Below are positions 25,923-34,414 of a stretch of 64,000 nucleotides of DNA, piece by piece. This DNA is from Gammaproteobacteria bacterium. GTDB lineage: Bacteria > Pseudomonadota > Gammaproteobacteria > Pseudomonadales > Pseudohongiellaceae. Position numbers and translations under genes: made by a program. Each line of letters starts with the position of its first letter. Within the stretch, counting starts at the first letter, position 1. The stretch lies in assembly GCA_030654835.1 (NCBI GenBank), contig JAURWS010000060.1, positions 1 through 64,000 of the forward strand, read 5' to 3'. The notes under the pieces were generated by a model. It was not told the DNA's origin. It ran no database searches and worked only from the letters and a program-made list of their open reading frames with translations.

Positions 25923-26923
25923 CTCTGCACATCCGCGCGTGGCAGGCGGGCGACGAGGCCCGCATCATGGAAAGCTTCAACGCCGCGTTTGGCGAGCAGC
26001 GCGACGCCGATTACTGGCGCTGGAAGTACCTGCACGATGGCCAGGCTCTGGCGTGGTTGAGCGTGGACGAGCACGGCCGCGTATTGACGCAACTGGCGGC
26101 GCATCCGGTACGCTGGCAGTCTGCGAATGGCCCGTTGCGGGTGGGTCACGCGGGCGATGCCTTCGCGCTGCGCCTGCCCGTAGTGGCACACGGCAGGACC
26201 ATGCTCAAGACCATCGCAGCCTTTCACCGGGCGCAACAGGCGCAGGGCCACCTGGCACTGTTGTTCGGGTTTCCCAGCGCCACTCTGCAGGGGCTGCACG
26301 CGACGATGCAGGCCCTGCAGGGAGATGAGCAGCCGGTGCGGCGCTGGGAGTGCGCGGGGTTGGGGTTGAGTGAAATGGAGTCTGTTCGCGGGCAGGGCCC
26401 GCTTCCACAGGGCTCGCTCCAACAAGGAGTGCCGGTGCGTGACGGCCTGCCATCGGCAGCGGCTCTGGACACCCTGTGGCAACGTTGCGCTCCCCGCTAC
26501 GCCCTGGCCTGCCCGCGCGACAGTGACTGGGTGTCGTGGCGCTTTGTGCAGCGTCCCGATGTGCGGGACTACCATTTCCTGCACTGCGTCGACACCGCCG
26601 ACCAGCTCTGCGCCTGGGTAGTGCTGCGCGTACTCGGCGGCGTGTTGTGGGTGGCGGACCTGCTATGGAGTGGTGACGAACCCGTATTGCAGGCGCTGCT
26701 CGCGGCGTGTCGTGCCTGCGCGGCACAGCGCGGATGTGCGCGCATGGCGCTGTGGCTGCAGGGCGATGCAACAGCCATTGCCGTGCTGCAACGCAGTGGC
26801 TGGCGGGACACTAGTGCCGCGCACCCCGTCCGCCTGTTCCTGCATTGCTACGACAAAGCGCCGCAGGCGGCGTGGGTGCGCTCGGCGCTCTACCTGACCA
26901 AGGCTGACAGCGACCTGATCTGA
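25919..26923 (+). CDS. GNAT-like acetyltransferase, coupled to the radical SAM gene
   Basis: The 334-residue protein starts with a GNAT N-terminal pattern (IRAWQAGDEARIMESFNAAFG, then DADYWRWKYLHDG) like the tandem GNAT proteins found near biosynthetic genes. Two GNAT-like halves are plausible: residues 1-150 and 190-330. The ATG overlaps the radical SAM stop by four bases (ATGA), so the two are translated together. Residues 156-169 (RGQGPLPQGSLQQG) are encoded by a REP-type palindrome and are probably an insertion. The 3' end overlaps metR by 34 bases on the other strand. Confidence 0.72.
   Translation: MTLHIRAWQAGDEARIMESFNAAFGEQRDADYWRWKYLHDGQALAWLSVDEHGRVLTQLAAHPVRWQSANGPLRVGHAGDAFALRLPVVAHGRTMLKTIAAFHRAQQAQGHLALLFGFPSATLQGLHATMQALQGDEQPVRRWECAGLGLSEMESVRGQGPLPQGSLQQGVPVRDGLPSAAALDTLWQRCAPRYALACPRDSDWVSWRFVQRPDVRDYHFLHCVDTADQLCAWVVLRVLGGVLWVADLLWSGDEPVLQALLAACRACAAQRGCARMALWLQGDATAIAVLQRSGWRDTSAAHPVRLFLHCYDKAPQAAWVRSALYLTKADSDLI
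26385..26424 (+). repeat. REP-type palindrome inside the acetyltransferase gene
   Basis: The segment TTCGCGGGCAGGGCCCGCTT plus the following CCACAGGGCTCGCTCC region matches the REP arms at 31897-31962 (GCGGGCCTGCCCGC, GCTCCCAC). It lies in frame within the acetyltransferase coding sequence and adds about 14 residues. Confidence 0.72.
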
Positions 26924-27801
26924 GGATCGCGCGCCAGCGCTATGAAGGCCTGCATGTAGGCCAGCGTTTCGTCGGTGCGGCGAATGCCCAGGAATATCTG
27001 CTTAGCGATGCCCTTCTCCCCTAGACGCACGGCGCGCAACGGCATGGTCTGTGCGTATTCCTCGACCAGCCAGCGCGGCAACGCAGCCACGCCACGCCCT
27101 GCCGCTACCATCTGCAGCATGATGTTGGTGGCCTCGATCTCCTGATGTTCGCGGGGCGCACACCTGGCGGGGGTGAGAAACCCGGCATAGATGTCGAGCC
27201 GCGATTTCTCGACGGGATAGCTGATAAGCGTCTCGTTCGCCAGATCCTCAGGCTGCACGACGTCGCGCTGCGCCAGCGCGTGGGTGGCGGCCACCACCAG
27301 CACCTGCTCATAGTCCAGCACAGGGGTGTAAAGCAGGCCTTTCTGACGCAAGGGGTCGGGCGTCACCAGAATGTCGATGTCGTGGGCGAACAACGCACCG
27401 ATGCCACCAAACTGGAACTTCTGTTTCACATCCACACCCACATCGGGGCAGGCCTCCAGAAACGGCGCAATCACCTTCAGCAGCCACTGATAGCAGGGAT
27501 GACACTCCATGCCGATGCGCAGCGTGCCGCGCTGGCCTCGGGCAAACTGCCGCAGCAGTTGCTCGGTGTGTTCGAACTGGGGCAGCAGGCGCCGGGCAAG
27601 CTGCAGTACCTGCTCGCCGGCCTGGGTCAGACGCAGCACGCGGCCTTCCTTTTGCCACACTGCTGTGCCCAGTTGATCTTCGAGCTTGCTGATGGCGTGA
27701 CTGAGGGCCGATTGGCTCAGATGCAGACTGATAGCGGCTTCGGTAAGGGTGCCACGGTCTGCGACGGCGGCAATGATGGCGAGATGGCTGCGCTCCAGCA
27801 T
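26890..27801 (-). CDS. metR: LysR-type regulator MetR
   Basis: The 303-residue protein has the LysR N-terminal helix-turn-helix (TLTEAAISLHLSQSALSHAIS) and an effector domain that matches MetR (GMECHPCYQWLLKVIAPFL, then KQKFQFGGIGAL). MetR senses homocysteine and activates metE. Here it is divergent from metE, 117 bases between starts, exactly as in enterobacteria. Its end overlaps the acetyltransferase gene on the opposite strand. Confidence 0.93.
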   Translation of the reverse strand: MLERSHLAIIAAVADRGTLTEAAISLHLSQSALSHAISKLEDQLGTAVWQKEGRVLRLTQAGEQVLQLARRLLPQFEHTEQLLRQFARGQRGTLRIGMECHPCYQWLLKVIAPFLEACPDVGVDVKQKFQFGGIGALFAHDIDILVTPDPLRQKGLLYTPVLDYEQVLVVAATHALAQRDVVQPEDLANETLISYPVEKSRLDIYAGFLTPARCAPREHQEIEATNIMLQMVAAGRGVAALPRWLVEEYAQTMPLRAVRLGEKGIAKQIFLGIRRTDETLAYMQAFIALARDPQIRSLSALVR

Positions 27802-27832
27802 GGAGACTCCTGATGCTTAATGTATGAGCCGA

Positions 27833-27850
27833 TTGCATTGATGGATGCAT
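27833..27850. promoter_or_regulatory. Candidate MetR operator
   Basis: The dyad TTGCAT-TGATGG-ATGCAT lies between the two divergent starts, about where a LysR site should be. It does not match the E. coli MetR consensus TGAA-N5-TTCA perfectly. It is proposed from position and symmetry only. Confidence 0.4.
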
Positions 27851-27918
27851 TATTACCATTTTTATTCATCGTTTGTCAGCCCTAAGATGCCCGCCTTGTT
27901 CATTGAAGGAGACATGCG

Positions 27919-30318
27919 ATGCCACTGATTCACTCCCTGGGATTCCCGCGCATAGGCGCGCAACGCGAATTGAAGTTTGCACTGGAAGCGTACTGGCGCG
28001 GCCAGAGCGATGCCCGCACGCTAGAATACTGCGCGGCCGGCCTGCGCCAGCGGCACTGGTTGCTGCAGGCTGGCATGGACCTGGTGCCGGTGGGGGACTT
28101 CTCGCTGTATGACCAGGTGCTGGACATGAGTGTCACGCTGGGGAACCTGCCAAGGCGGGCGCGGGAGGTGCAGGGTTCGCGAGAGGTGATTGGTTCGCGG
28201 GCAGGGCCCGCTCCCACACCGGCTGCTCCCACAGAGGATGCTTCTACAGGGGTTGATCCCGCCGAATCCGACCTGCGGGACCTGCAGTCGTATTTTCGTG
28301 CTGCCCGGGGCCGCGCACCGCAGGACCCGCCCGATCAGGCACTGGCCGCCGGCGAGCTGACCAAGTGGTTCGACACCAATTACCACTACATCGTTCCGGA
28401 ATTCACCGCCGACACCACGTTCTCGCTGCATGCATCGCGCCTGCTCAGCCACGTCGTGGAGGCACGTACCCAGGGCCACAATGCCAAACCGGTCATTCTG
28501 GGGCCCCTCAGCTATCTGTGGCTGGGCAAAGCCCGCGATGGCAGCGACCCGCTGGCACTGCTGCCGCGCCTGCTGCCTGTGTACAAACAATTGCTGGAGG
28601 CGTTGCAGGCCAGTGGTGTGGAGTGGGTGCAGATAGACGAACCCATCCTGTGTACGGAACTCGGCGCCCCCTGGCAGCGCGCGTTCTCCCAGGCCTATCA
28701 CGAATTGCGCAGCACGCGCCTGAAGCTGCTGCTGGCCTGTTATTTCGGCGAGCTGCAGGAGAATTTGCCGCTGGCCTGCGAGCTGCCCGTGGACGGATTG
28801 CACGTGGACGCCATCAACGGCCGCGCCGAGGTGGACAAACTGGTGGACTGGCTGCCGGTGTTCAAGGTGCTGTCTCTGGGCGTCATCAACGGACGCAATA
28901 TCTGGAAAGCCGATTTGCATGGGCTGCTGGACTGGCTGGAACCGGTGCAGCGGCGCCTGAAGGAGCGCTTGTGGCTGGCACCGACCTGCTCGCTGCTGCA
29001 CACCCCCGTGGACCTGCGCCACGAAAACGCGCTGGACCCGCAGGTGAAGAGCTGGCTGGCGTTCTCGGTGCAGAAACTGGAGGAGCTGCAATTGCTGGCC
29101 GCAGCCCTGCGCGACGGCCGTGCAGCCCACGCCGAGGCGCTGGCGCGCAATCAGGAGGCGGTGCTGTCGCGACGCAGCTCGTCACGCACCCACAACCCGG
29201 CTGTGCGCGCGGCGGTGGCTGCCGTGGTGCCCGCGATGGGCACGCGCAAAGAGCAGTTCACGACTCGCGCCGCACTGCAGCAGGCCAGCCTGAATCTGCC
29301 GCGCTACCCCACGACGACTATCGGGTCGTTCCCGCAGACGGCCGCCATCCGTCAGGCGCGCAGGCAACTGCGTGAGGGCGAGCTGGCCCCTCAAGACTAC
29401 GAACGCTTTTTGCAGGACGAGATTCGCCATTGTCTGCAACAGCAGGAAGCCCTCGGGCTGGACGTGCTGGTACATGGCGAGGCCGAGCGCAACGACATGG
29501 TGGAATATTTCAGCGAGCATCTGGAGGGCTATGCCCGCAGCCAGAATGGCTGGGTGCAGTCCTATGGCTCGCGCTGCGTGAAGCCACCGATCCTGTTCGG
29601 CGATGTGTCGCGCCCGGCGCCAATCACTGTGCACTGGGCGGTGTATGCGCAGTCGCTGTCGCAGCGTCCGGTCAAAGGCATGCTCACCGGGCCGATCACG
29701 CTGCTCAACTGGTCCTTCGTGCGCGACGACCTGCCGCGCGCCGACGCCTGTCTGCAACTGGCACTGGCTATGCGCGAGGAGACGCTCGATCTGGAACGCG
29801 CAGGCATCCGCATCATCCAGATCGACGAGGCCGCTTTGCGCGAGGGGTTGCCCCTGCGCAGCAGTCAGTGGCAGGCATATCTGGACTGGACGGTGGCGAG
29901 TTTCCGATTGTGTGCCAATGGCGTGGCGGACACTACGCAGATCCACACCCACATGTGCTACTCGCAGTTCAATGACATCATGCCCGCCATTGCCGCGATG
30001 GATGCTGACGTGATCACCATCGAGACCTCACGCTCCGACATGACGCTGCTGGACGCCTTCGATGACTTCGCCTATCCGAACAGCCTGGGGCCGGGGGTGT
30101 ACGACATCCACTCGCCGAACATTCCCGGCGTGGCGCAGATTGTCGGGCTGATGGAGAAAGCGGCGCTGCGTCTCGACCCGGCCAGACTGTGGATAAACCC
30201 GGACTGCGGCCTCAAGACGCGGCAGTGGGACGAGGTGTTGCCGGCGCTGCAAAACATGGTGGCGGCGGCGCGGCAGTTGCGCGGGCAGTACAAGTCCCTG
30301 CTGCACACTGAGCAGTAG
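27919..30318 (+). CDS. metE: Cobalamin-independent methionine synthase
   Basis: The 799-residue enzyme transfers a methyl group from methyltetrahydrofolate to homocysteine. The N-terminal barrel starts [19 protein letters not shown]; the C-terminal barrel carries [10 protein letters not shown], the zinc ligands HTHMCYSQF (His, Cys), Glu in TIETSRSDM and the final Cys in NPDCGLKTR. It is some 45 residues longer than E. coli MetE. Most of this excess is an insertion near residues 85-113 of low-complexity Ala/Pro/Thr, encoded by a REP-type palindrome. A GAAGGAGA site precedes the ATG. MetR lies divergently upstream. Confidence 0.96.
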   Translation: MPLIHSLGFPRIGAQRELKFALEAYWRGQSDARTLEYCAAGLRQRHWLLQAGMDLVPVGDFSLYDQVLDMSVTLGNLPRRAREVQGSREVIGSRAGPAPTPAAPTEDASTGVDPAESDLRDLQSYFRAARGRAPQDPPDQALAAGELTKWFDTNYHYIVPEFTADTTFSLHASRLLSHVVEARTQGHNAKPVILGPLSYLWLGKARDGSDPLALLPRLLPVYKQLLEALQASGVEWVQIDEPILCTELGAPWQRAFSQAYHELRSTRLKLLLACYFGELQENLPLACELPVDGLHVDAINGRAEVDKLVDWLPVFKVLSLGVINGRNIWKADLHGLLDWLEPVQRRLKERLWLAPTCSLLHTPVDLRHENALDPQVKSWLAFSVQKLEELQLLAAALRDGRAAHAEALARNQEAVLSRRSSSRTHNPAVRAAVAAVVPAMGTRKEQFTTRAALQQASLNLPRYPTTTIGSFPQTAAIRQARRQLREGELAPQDYERFLQDEIRHCLQQQEALGLDVLVHGEAERNDMVEYFSEHLEGYARSQNGWVQSYGSRCVKPPILFGDVSRPAPITVHWAVYAQSLSQRPVKGMLTGPITLLNWSFVRDDLPRADACLQLALAMREETLDLERAGIRIIQIDEAALREGLPLRSSQWQAYLDWTVASFRLCANGVADTTQIHTHMCYSQFNDIMPAIAAMDADVITIETSRSDMTLLDAFDDFAYPNSLGPGVYDIHSPNIPGVAQIVGLMEKAALRLDPARLWINPDCGLKTRQWDEVLPALQNMVAAARQLRGQYKSLLHTEQ
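28191..28234 (+). repeat. REP-type palindrome inserted within metE
   Basis: The stretch TTCGCGGGCAGGGCCCGCTC, followed by CCACACCGGCTGCTCCCACA, matches the REP arm seen at 31897 and the copy in the acetyltransferase gene at 26385. It is in frame, in a loop between the fourth and fifth conserved segments of the N-terminal barrel, and codes for Ala/Pro/Thr-rich residues absent from typical MetE. Confidence 0.8.
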
Positions 30319-30342
30319 CAGTTGCCGGAACAACTTGCGGTT

Positions 30343-30480
30343 CTATTTTTGAGCCGCTCGTTCATCTTCACTGGGCTGCACACGGCAATGCCAGTTCAGG
30401 CAGGTCTTGCGGGTAACGGCATCCACCACCTTCAGTGTGGATTTGCCGTTGTCCAACGATGCGTAGATCAGATATCCCAT
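30343..30480 (-). CDS. Small hypothetical protein
   Basis: A 45-residue frame starts at MGYLIYASLDNGKSTLKVVD, with a good ribosome site (GAGGAG, seven bases before the ATG). Its composition is protein-like: a mix of hydrophobic and charged residues with conserved-looking WHCRV. It is not recognised as a known family. It lies between metE and a broken aminotransferase gene, so it may also be a fragment. Confidence 0.45.
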   Translation of the reverse strand: MGYLIYASLDNGKSTLKVVDAVTRKTCLNWHCRVQPSEDERAAQK

Positions 30481-30648
30481 GGGAAGCTCCTCAAGGCTGC
30501 ACATCAATGAAACACGGGAGGGACGGCCGGACAATGATTGTGTGCAGCATCCGCTGCCTCACACACCTGTGGTCGCGCCCGTCAGCAGTGCTTCGGAGTG
30601 GCAGTCGGGATACCGTAACAAGTAAGCCCGCACTTACAATCTATTCGC

Positions 30649-31592
30649 CTACGCGCTCCGCACCTTTCTGAACACTCCCACCGCCACTTGCATTTCTTCA
30701 CGACTGCCCAGAGAGATGCGGGTGTGTGTCTCCTGAAGGGGCGGGAAGTCGCGACCCAGCTGGATCTTCTGCGCCAGATATGCGTCGCGGAAGGCCAGTG
30801 CAGAACGGTGCAGGTTCACGAACAGATGATTCGTCTGCGAATCAGGCCCCGTGCAGCCCAGCTCACGAACTGCTGAGGTGGTGAAGGCGCGGATCTGCGC
30901 ATTCTCTTCCCGCTCCCCATCCAGATGCGCCTTGTCCTGCAGGGCAGTCACGGCAGCCACCGCCGCCAGCATGCTCACATCGCCCATGCCTCAGGCGCGT
31001 TCAATCCGCCGCAGCGTCTCTTCCTGACCCATGGCATAGCCGATGCGCATGCCCGCCAGTCCGTGGGCCGTGGAGAACGAGCGGGTGATGAACATATTGG
31101 CGAACTCGGCGGTCAGTGGCAGCACCGTCTGCATCAGGGCCGGTGCGGCATAGGCGATGTAGGCGTCGTCGATCAGGATGCGGGTATCGGGTGACTCGCG
31201 CATGATCTGCCGCACGAAGCCCTCCACGATGGTAGCTGAATGCACGGTGCCAGTGGGAATGTTCGGGTTGCAGAAATGCACCAGGCCCGCGCCTTTTGCG
31301 GCAGCAGCCAGCCCAGCCAGTTCGATGGCCATGCCGTTGTCCACGGGGACGGAGCGGATCTCATAGCCCAGCGCACGGGCGGTGCCCTCGCTGGTGGCAT
31401 AGGTGGGATCGACTGTCGCGAGCGGACGCTCAGCTGAGCAGAAGGCATGCACGGCGCCCTCCAGCAACGGCGTGGAGCCCGTGGCCAGCAGGATGTTGCG
31501 TGTTGTGCCCAGACCATAGGTATCGGCGAGCGCGGCCTGCAGTTCGTTCACGTGATCGGCGGAGTAGCCGCAGCCCAGCCGGTAGGTGGTGT
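30649..31592 (-). pseudogene. Broken HisC-like aminotransferase
   Basis: Two consecutive reading frames in the same phase, 30991-31592 and 30649-30987, match a class I/II aminotransferase of the histidinol-phosphate type (GLGTTRNILLATGSTPLLEG, FCNPNIPTGTVH, ILIDDAYIAY, the PLP-Lys region reads SFSTAHGLAGMRIGYAMG). They are separated by one in-frame TGA at 30991-30993. The Lys usually following SFS is replaced by Thr-Ala, so the PLP lysine seems absent. The N-terminus is missing and runs directly into the fragment of a different gene. The gene is very probably dead. Confidence 0.8.
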
Positions 31593-31822
31593 GCGCGCTC
31601 GAACACCAATTGTACGGACGCCCGCTGCAGCCGCAGTAGTTGCACCAGCCGATATACGGAAATTCCGGTATACTAGGAGAATTGTCGATGGAAATGAAAG
31701 GGCGAGAAATGGGCAAGCTCACTCAAGCGGGCGACGTCCAGATCGTCGTCCAGATGACGGCGGATATGATCGATAACCTGATTGATGCGCCGGGCGTAGC
31801 GGGCTGTTTGTTTCTGGCTCAT
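31593..31822 (-). pseudogene. N-terminal fragment of an AraC-family regulator
   Basis: On the minus strand, a GAGGAAAAGA ribosome site precedes an ATG at 31822. The frame then reads ARYARRINQVIDHIRRHLDD and LSELAHFSPFHFHRQFS, a textbook AraC helix-turn-helix start, hits a TAG at 31673-31675 (codon 50), and continues YTGISVYRLVQLLRLQRASV, still AraC-like, before it breaks into the aminotransferase fragment near 31593. Only about 77 codons remain. The matching C-terminal GyrI-like part lies 7 kb away at 24466-24680. Confidence 0.8.
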
Positions 31823-31896
31823 TCTTTTCCTCGACGGTGCTCATGGTAGCCACACGTTGTCTCCGGCGCCTGACCGATCCTGCGGAGTTTACCCTT

Positions 31897-31962
31897 GTGG
31901 GAGCGGGCCTGCCCGCGATCGACTCAGTACAAAAATTCAATCGCGGGCAGGCCCGCTCCCAC
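31897..31962. repeat. Paired REP element (BIME-like hairpin)
   Basis: Two 23-base arms, GTGGGAGCGGGCCTGCCCGC plus GAT and the exact reverse complement, enclose a 20-base spacer. Each arm is itself a small palindrome (GCGGGC-CT-GCCCGC). This is the typical REP pair of Pseudomonas-like genomes. It lies between the AraC fragment and the quinoprotein gene. Confidence 0.9.
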
Positions 31963-32016
31963 CTTGCACGTTTGACAATGCGTGGCTATGCTCATCGGAA
32001 AAAGGGGAAGTTAGCC

Positions 32017-34212
32017 ATGAATTTCAATTCACCAATGATCGATACTTCGTTTACCAAGCCACTCAATAAATCGCCGTCTCTGCAAGCAATCAGACTGCTG
32101 TTGGTGCTGAGCACTCTGGCGGCCTGCTCCGGCGAACCTGAGGCCCCCACTCAGCAGACTGCCGCGCCCGTTACTGAAGCCGGCGTGACAGCAGCTCCTG
32201 TTGACAGCGTCAGGCTGGTCGGCACGCAGGACATTGTCGCCGCCGCTGGCAATAACTCCGAATGGCTGACCCACGGCCGCACCTACGCGGAGGATCGTTT
32301 CAGCCCCCTCACGCAAGTCAATCGGGACACCGTTGGTGAACTCGGGGTGGCCTGGTCCTTCGAGCTGGATACCAACCGTGGGCAGGAATCCACGCCTCTG
32401 GTCATCGACGGCACAGTCTACTTCACCTCGGCATGGAGCAAGGCCTTCGCGCTGGATGCTCGCACTGGTGCCGAGAAGTGGCGCTACGACCCCGAGGTGC
32501 CCGGCCGCTACGGAGTGAACGCCTGCTGTGATGTCGTCAACCGTGGCTTGGCGGCGTGGGGAGATAAGCTTTTCCTCGGCACCATCGACGGTCGACTGAT
32601 TGCTCTGAATCGTGAGACAGGGGAGGAAGTCTGGTCTGCCCAGACCGCCGATCCGGAGTTGCGCTACACCATCACCGGCGCGCCCCGCGTGATTGATGGT
32701 CGCGTGATCATCGGCAATGGCGGCGCCGAACTAGGCGTGCGTGGTTATGTCTCTGCCTATGATGCGGAATCTGGTGAGATGCTGTGGCGCTTCTATACGG
32801 TGCCCGGTAATCCAGCCGATGGTTTCGAGAGCCCCGCGCTGGAGATGGCGGCGCAGACCTGGGCGGGTGAATGGTGGACACTCGGTGGTGGCGGCACCGT
32901 GTGGGATTCGATGGCCTATGACCCCACGCTGAACCTGCTTTATATCGGCGTCGGCAACGGCAGCCCCTGGAACCACAACATCCGCTCCAACGGCGAGGGC
33001 GACAATCTGTTCCTGTCCTCGATCGTGGCGCTGCGTCCCGACACCGGCGAGTATGTCTGGCATTTCCAGACCACGCCGGGCGAGTCCTGGGATTACACCG
33101 CTACTCAGCACATCATGCTGGCCGACATCGAAATCGAAGGCCGCCTGCGTCAGGTGCTGATGCAGGCGCCCAAGAACGGCTTCTTCTATGTGATCGACAG
33201 AACCAATGGCGAGTTCATCTCCGGCAACAATTACGTCGACGTGAATTGGGCATCCGGACTTGATCCCGTGACCGGTCGACCGATCGAGGCCGAAGGCATC
33301 CGTTACGAGAATAATCCCATCGTCATGTTCCCCGGTCCTCTCGGTGGTCATAACTGGTACCCGATGTCTCGTGATCCAGTGACGGGCTATGTCTTTCTGC
33401 CTACCCAGAACACGTCGTATCAGTACACCAATCCGGGCAGCATGGAGAAGCAGGAACGGGGCTGGAATCTCGGGCTCGATCCAATGCCGCGTGATCCGAT
33501 CAATCCGCAGGACAGGGCTCGCGTCGCTGCGATGACGCCGTCGAGTCTGGTCGCTTGGAATCCGGTGACCCAGAGCCCGGCGTGGCGTGTGGATTACCCG
33601 GTCTATGGCAACAGCGGCACACTGGCGACGGCAGGGGGGCTGGTGTTCCAGGGTTCTGCCGATGGGGTCTTTCATGCCTACGGCACCAATGATGGCGTCG
33701 AGTACTGGTCGCGCGAAGTCGGCGATGCGATTCTGGGCGGCCCGGTCACTTACGAGCTGGATGGTGAGCAGTATGTGCTGGCGCTGGCGGGGCAGGGGGG
33801 CGCCATAACGCTCACCATGGGCCTCCTGTCAGGCAATCATCCGCGTTACCAGAATGGCCGGTTGATCGCGTTCAAACTGGGTGCCGACGCGCCGCTGACC
33901 ACTGCTACCCCGACGCCTCCAGTGCCTTTGGATGTCACTGCCACGACGACGCAGGGCAATGCTTTGGCGGGTGCACTGCAATACGGCAGCTTCTGCTCGG
34001 TCTGTCATGGCCCGGTGGCGATGAGTGCCGGGTCCATCCCTGATCTGCGTTACTCAGCGACTCTTTTGAGTCAGGACGCCTTCATCAGCATCGTGCTGGA
34101 TGGACTGTTGGCAGATCGCGGGATGGTGGGATTTTCCGCCGACATGGGCGCACAAGATGTGGAGAACATTCGCGCCTACCTGCTGCAACAGTCAGCAGCG
34201 GTCCCGAGATGA
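32017..34212 (+). CDS. PQQ-dependent dehydrogenase with C-terminal haem site
   Basis: The 731-residue product has a lipoprotein-like or Sec signal (LLLVLSTLAACSGE), an eight-bladed quinoprotein propeller with repeated W-docking motifs (GEEVWSAQT, GEMLWRFYT, GEYVWHFQTTPGESWDYTAT), the vicinal Cys pair NACCDVVNRG that contacts PQQ, and a C-terminal cytochrome segment FCSVCH near residue 660. It is a quinohaemoprotein alcohol/aldehyde dehydrogenase and acts in the periplasm. No pqq synthesis genes lie in the window. The start MNFNSPMID is taken because the earlier codons come from the REP element. Confidence 0.92.
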   Translation: MNFNSPMIDTSFTKPLNKSPSLQAIRLLLVLSTLAACSGEPEAPTQQTAAPVTEAGVTAAPVDSVRLVGTQDIVAAAGNNSEWLTHGRTYAEDRFSPLTQVNRDTVGELGVAWSFELDTNRGQESTPLVIDGTVYFTSAWSKAFALDARTGAEKWRYDPEVPGRYGVNACCDVVNRGLAAWGDKLFLGTIDGRLIALNRETGEEVWSAQTADPELRYTITGAPRVIDGRVIIGNGGAELGVRGYVSAYDAESGEMLWRFYTVPGNPADGFESPALEMAAQTWAGEWWTLGGGGTVWDSMAYDPTLNLLYIGVGNGSPWNHNIRSNGEGDNLFLSSIVALRPDTGEYVWHFQTTPGESWDYTATQHIMLADIEIEGRLRQVLMQAPKNGFFYVIDRTNGEFISGNNYVDVNWASGLDPVTGRPIEAEGIRYENNPIVMFPGPLGGHNWYPMSRDPVTGYVFLPTQNTSYQYTNPGSMEKQERGWNLGLDPMPRDPINPQDRARVAAMTPSSLVAWNPVTQSPAWRVDYPVYGNSGTLATAGGLVFQGSADGVFHAYGTNDGVEYWSREVGDAILGGPVTYELDGEQYVLALAGQGGAITLTMGLLSGNHPRYQNGRLIAFKLGADAPLTTATPTPPVPLDVTATTTQGNALAGALQYGSFCSVCHGPVAMSAGSIPDLRYSATLLSQDAFISIVLDGLLADRGMVGFSADMGAQDVENIRAYLLQQSAAVPR

Positions 34213-34346
34213 TGTCCCTGTACCGCAATCAGTTGGCGAATGTCGCCACTCCCGCTCGTCGGAACTTTTCCTAACTATTTGTAATTGCTGTATTTGTTTT
34301 TGTGGCCCGAACTTTGCCTCGTCCTCTGCGGTTAGCAAAGTTTGGT

Positions 34347-34396
34347 GCTGCTCGTCCTGGGGGCGCAATCCGCCATCCGAGCAGCCCTTTTTTTTT
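34347..34396 (+). terminator. Terminator-like hairpin just before an ABC permease gene
   Basis: An eight-base-pair stem (GCTGCTCG with CGAGCAGC), a 23-base loop and nine T residues form a Rho-independent terminator. It ends the quinoprotein transcript, but only 18 bases remain before the start codon of the next gene, so it may instead act as an attenuator of that gene. Confidence 0.75.
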
Positions 34397-34414
34397 CAAA
34401 AAAGAGCAATAACA

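Noticed and set aside
30985-30996. TGA read as selenocysteine in the HisC-like gene
   Set aside because: No hairpin like a selenocysteine insertion element is seen after it, the family has no selenocysteine there, and the 5' end of the gene is also lost.
24324-32016. A conventional genomic island with integrase and tRNA attachment site
   Set aside because: No integrase, tRNA or direct repeat was seen at either end, so the block is described only as an inserted or rearranged segment.
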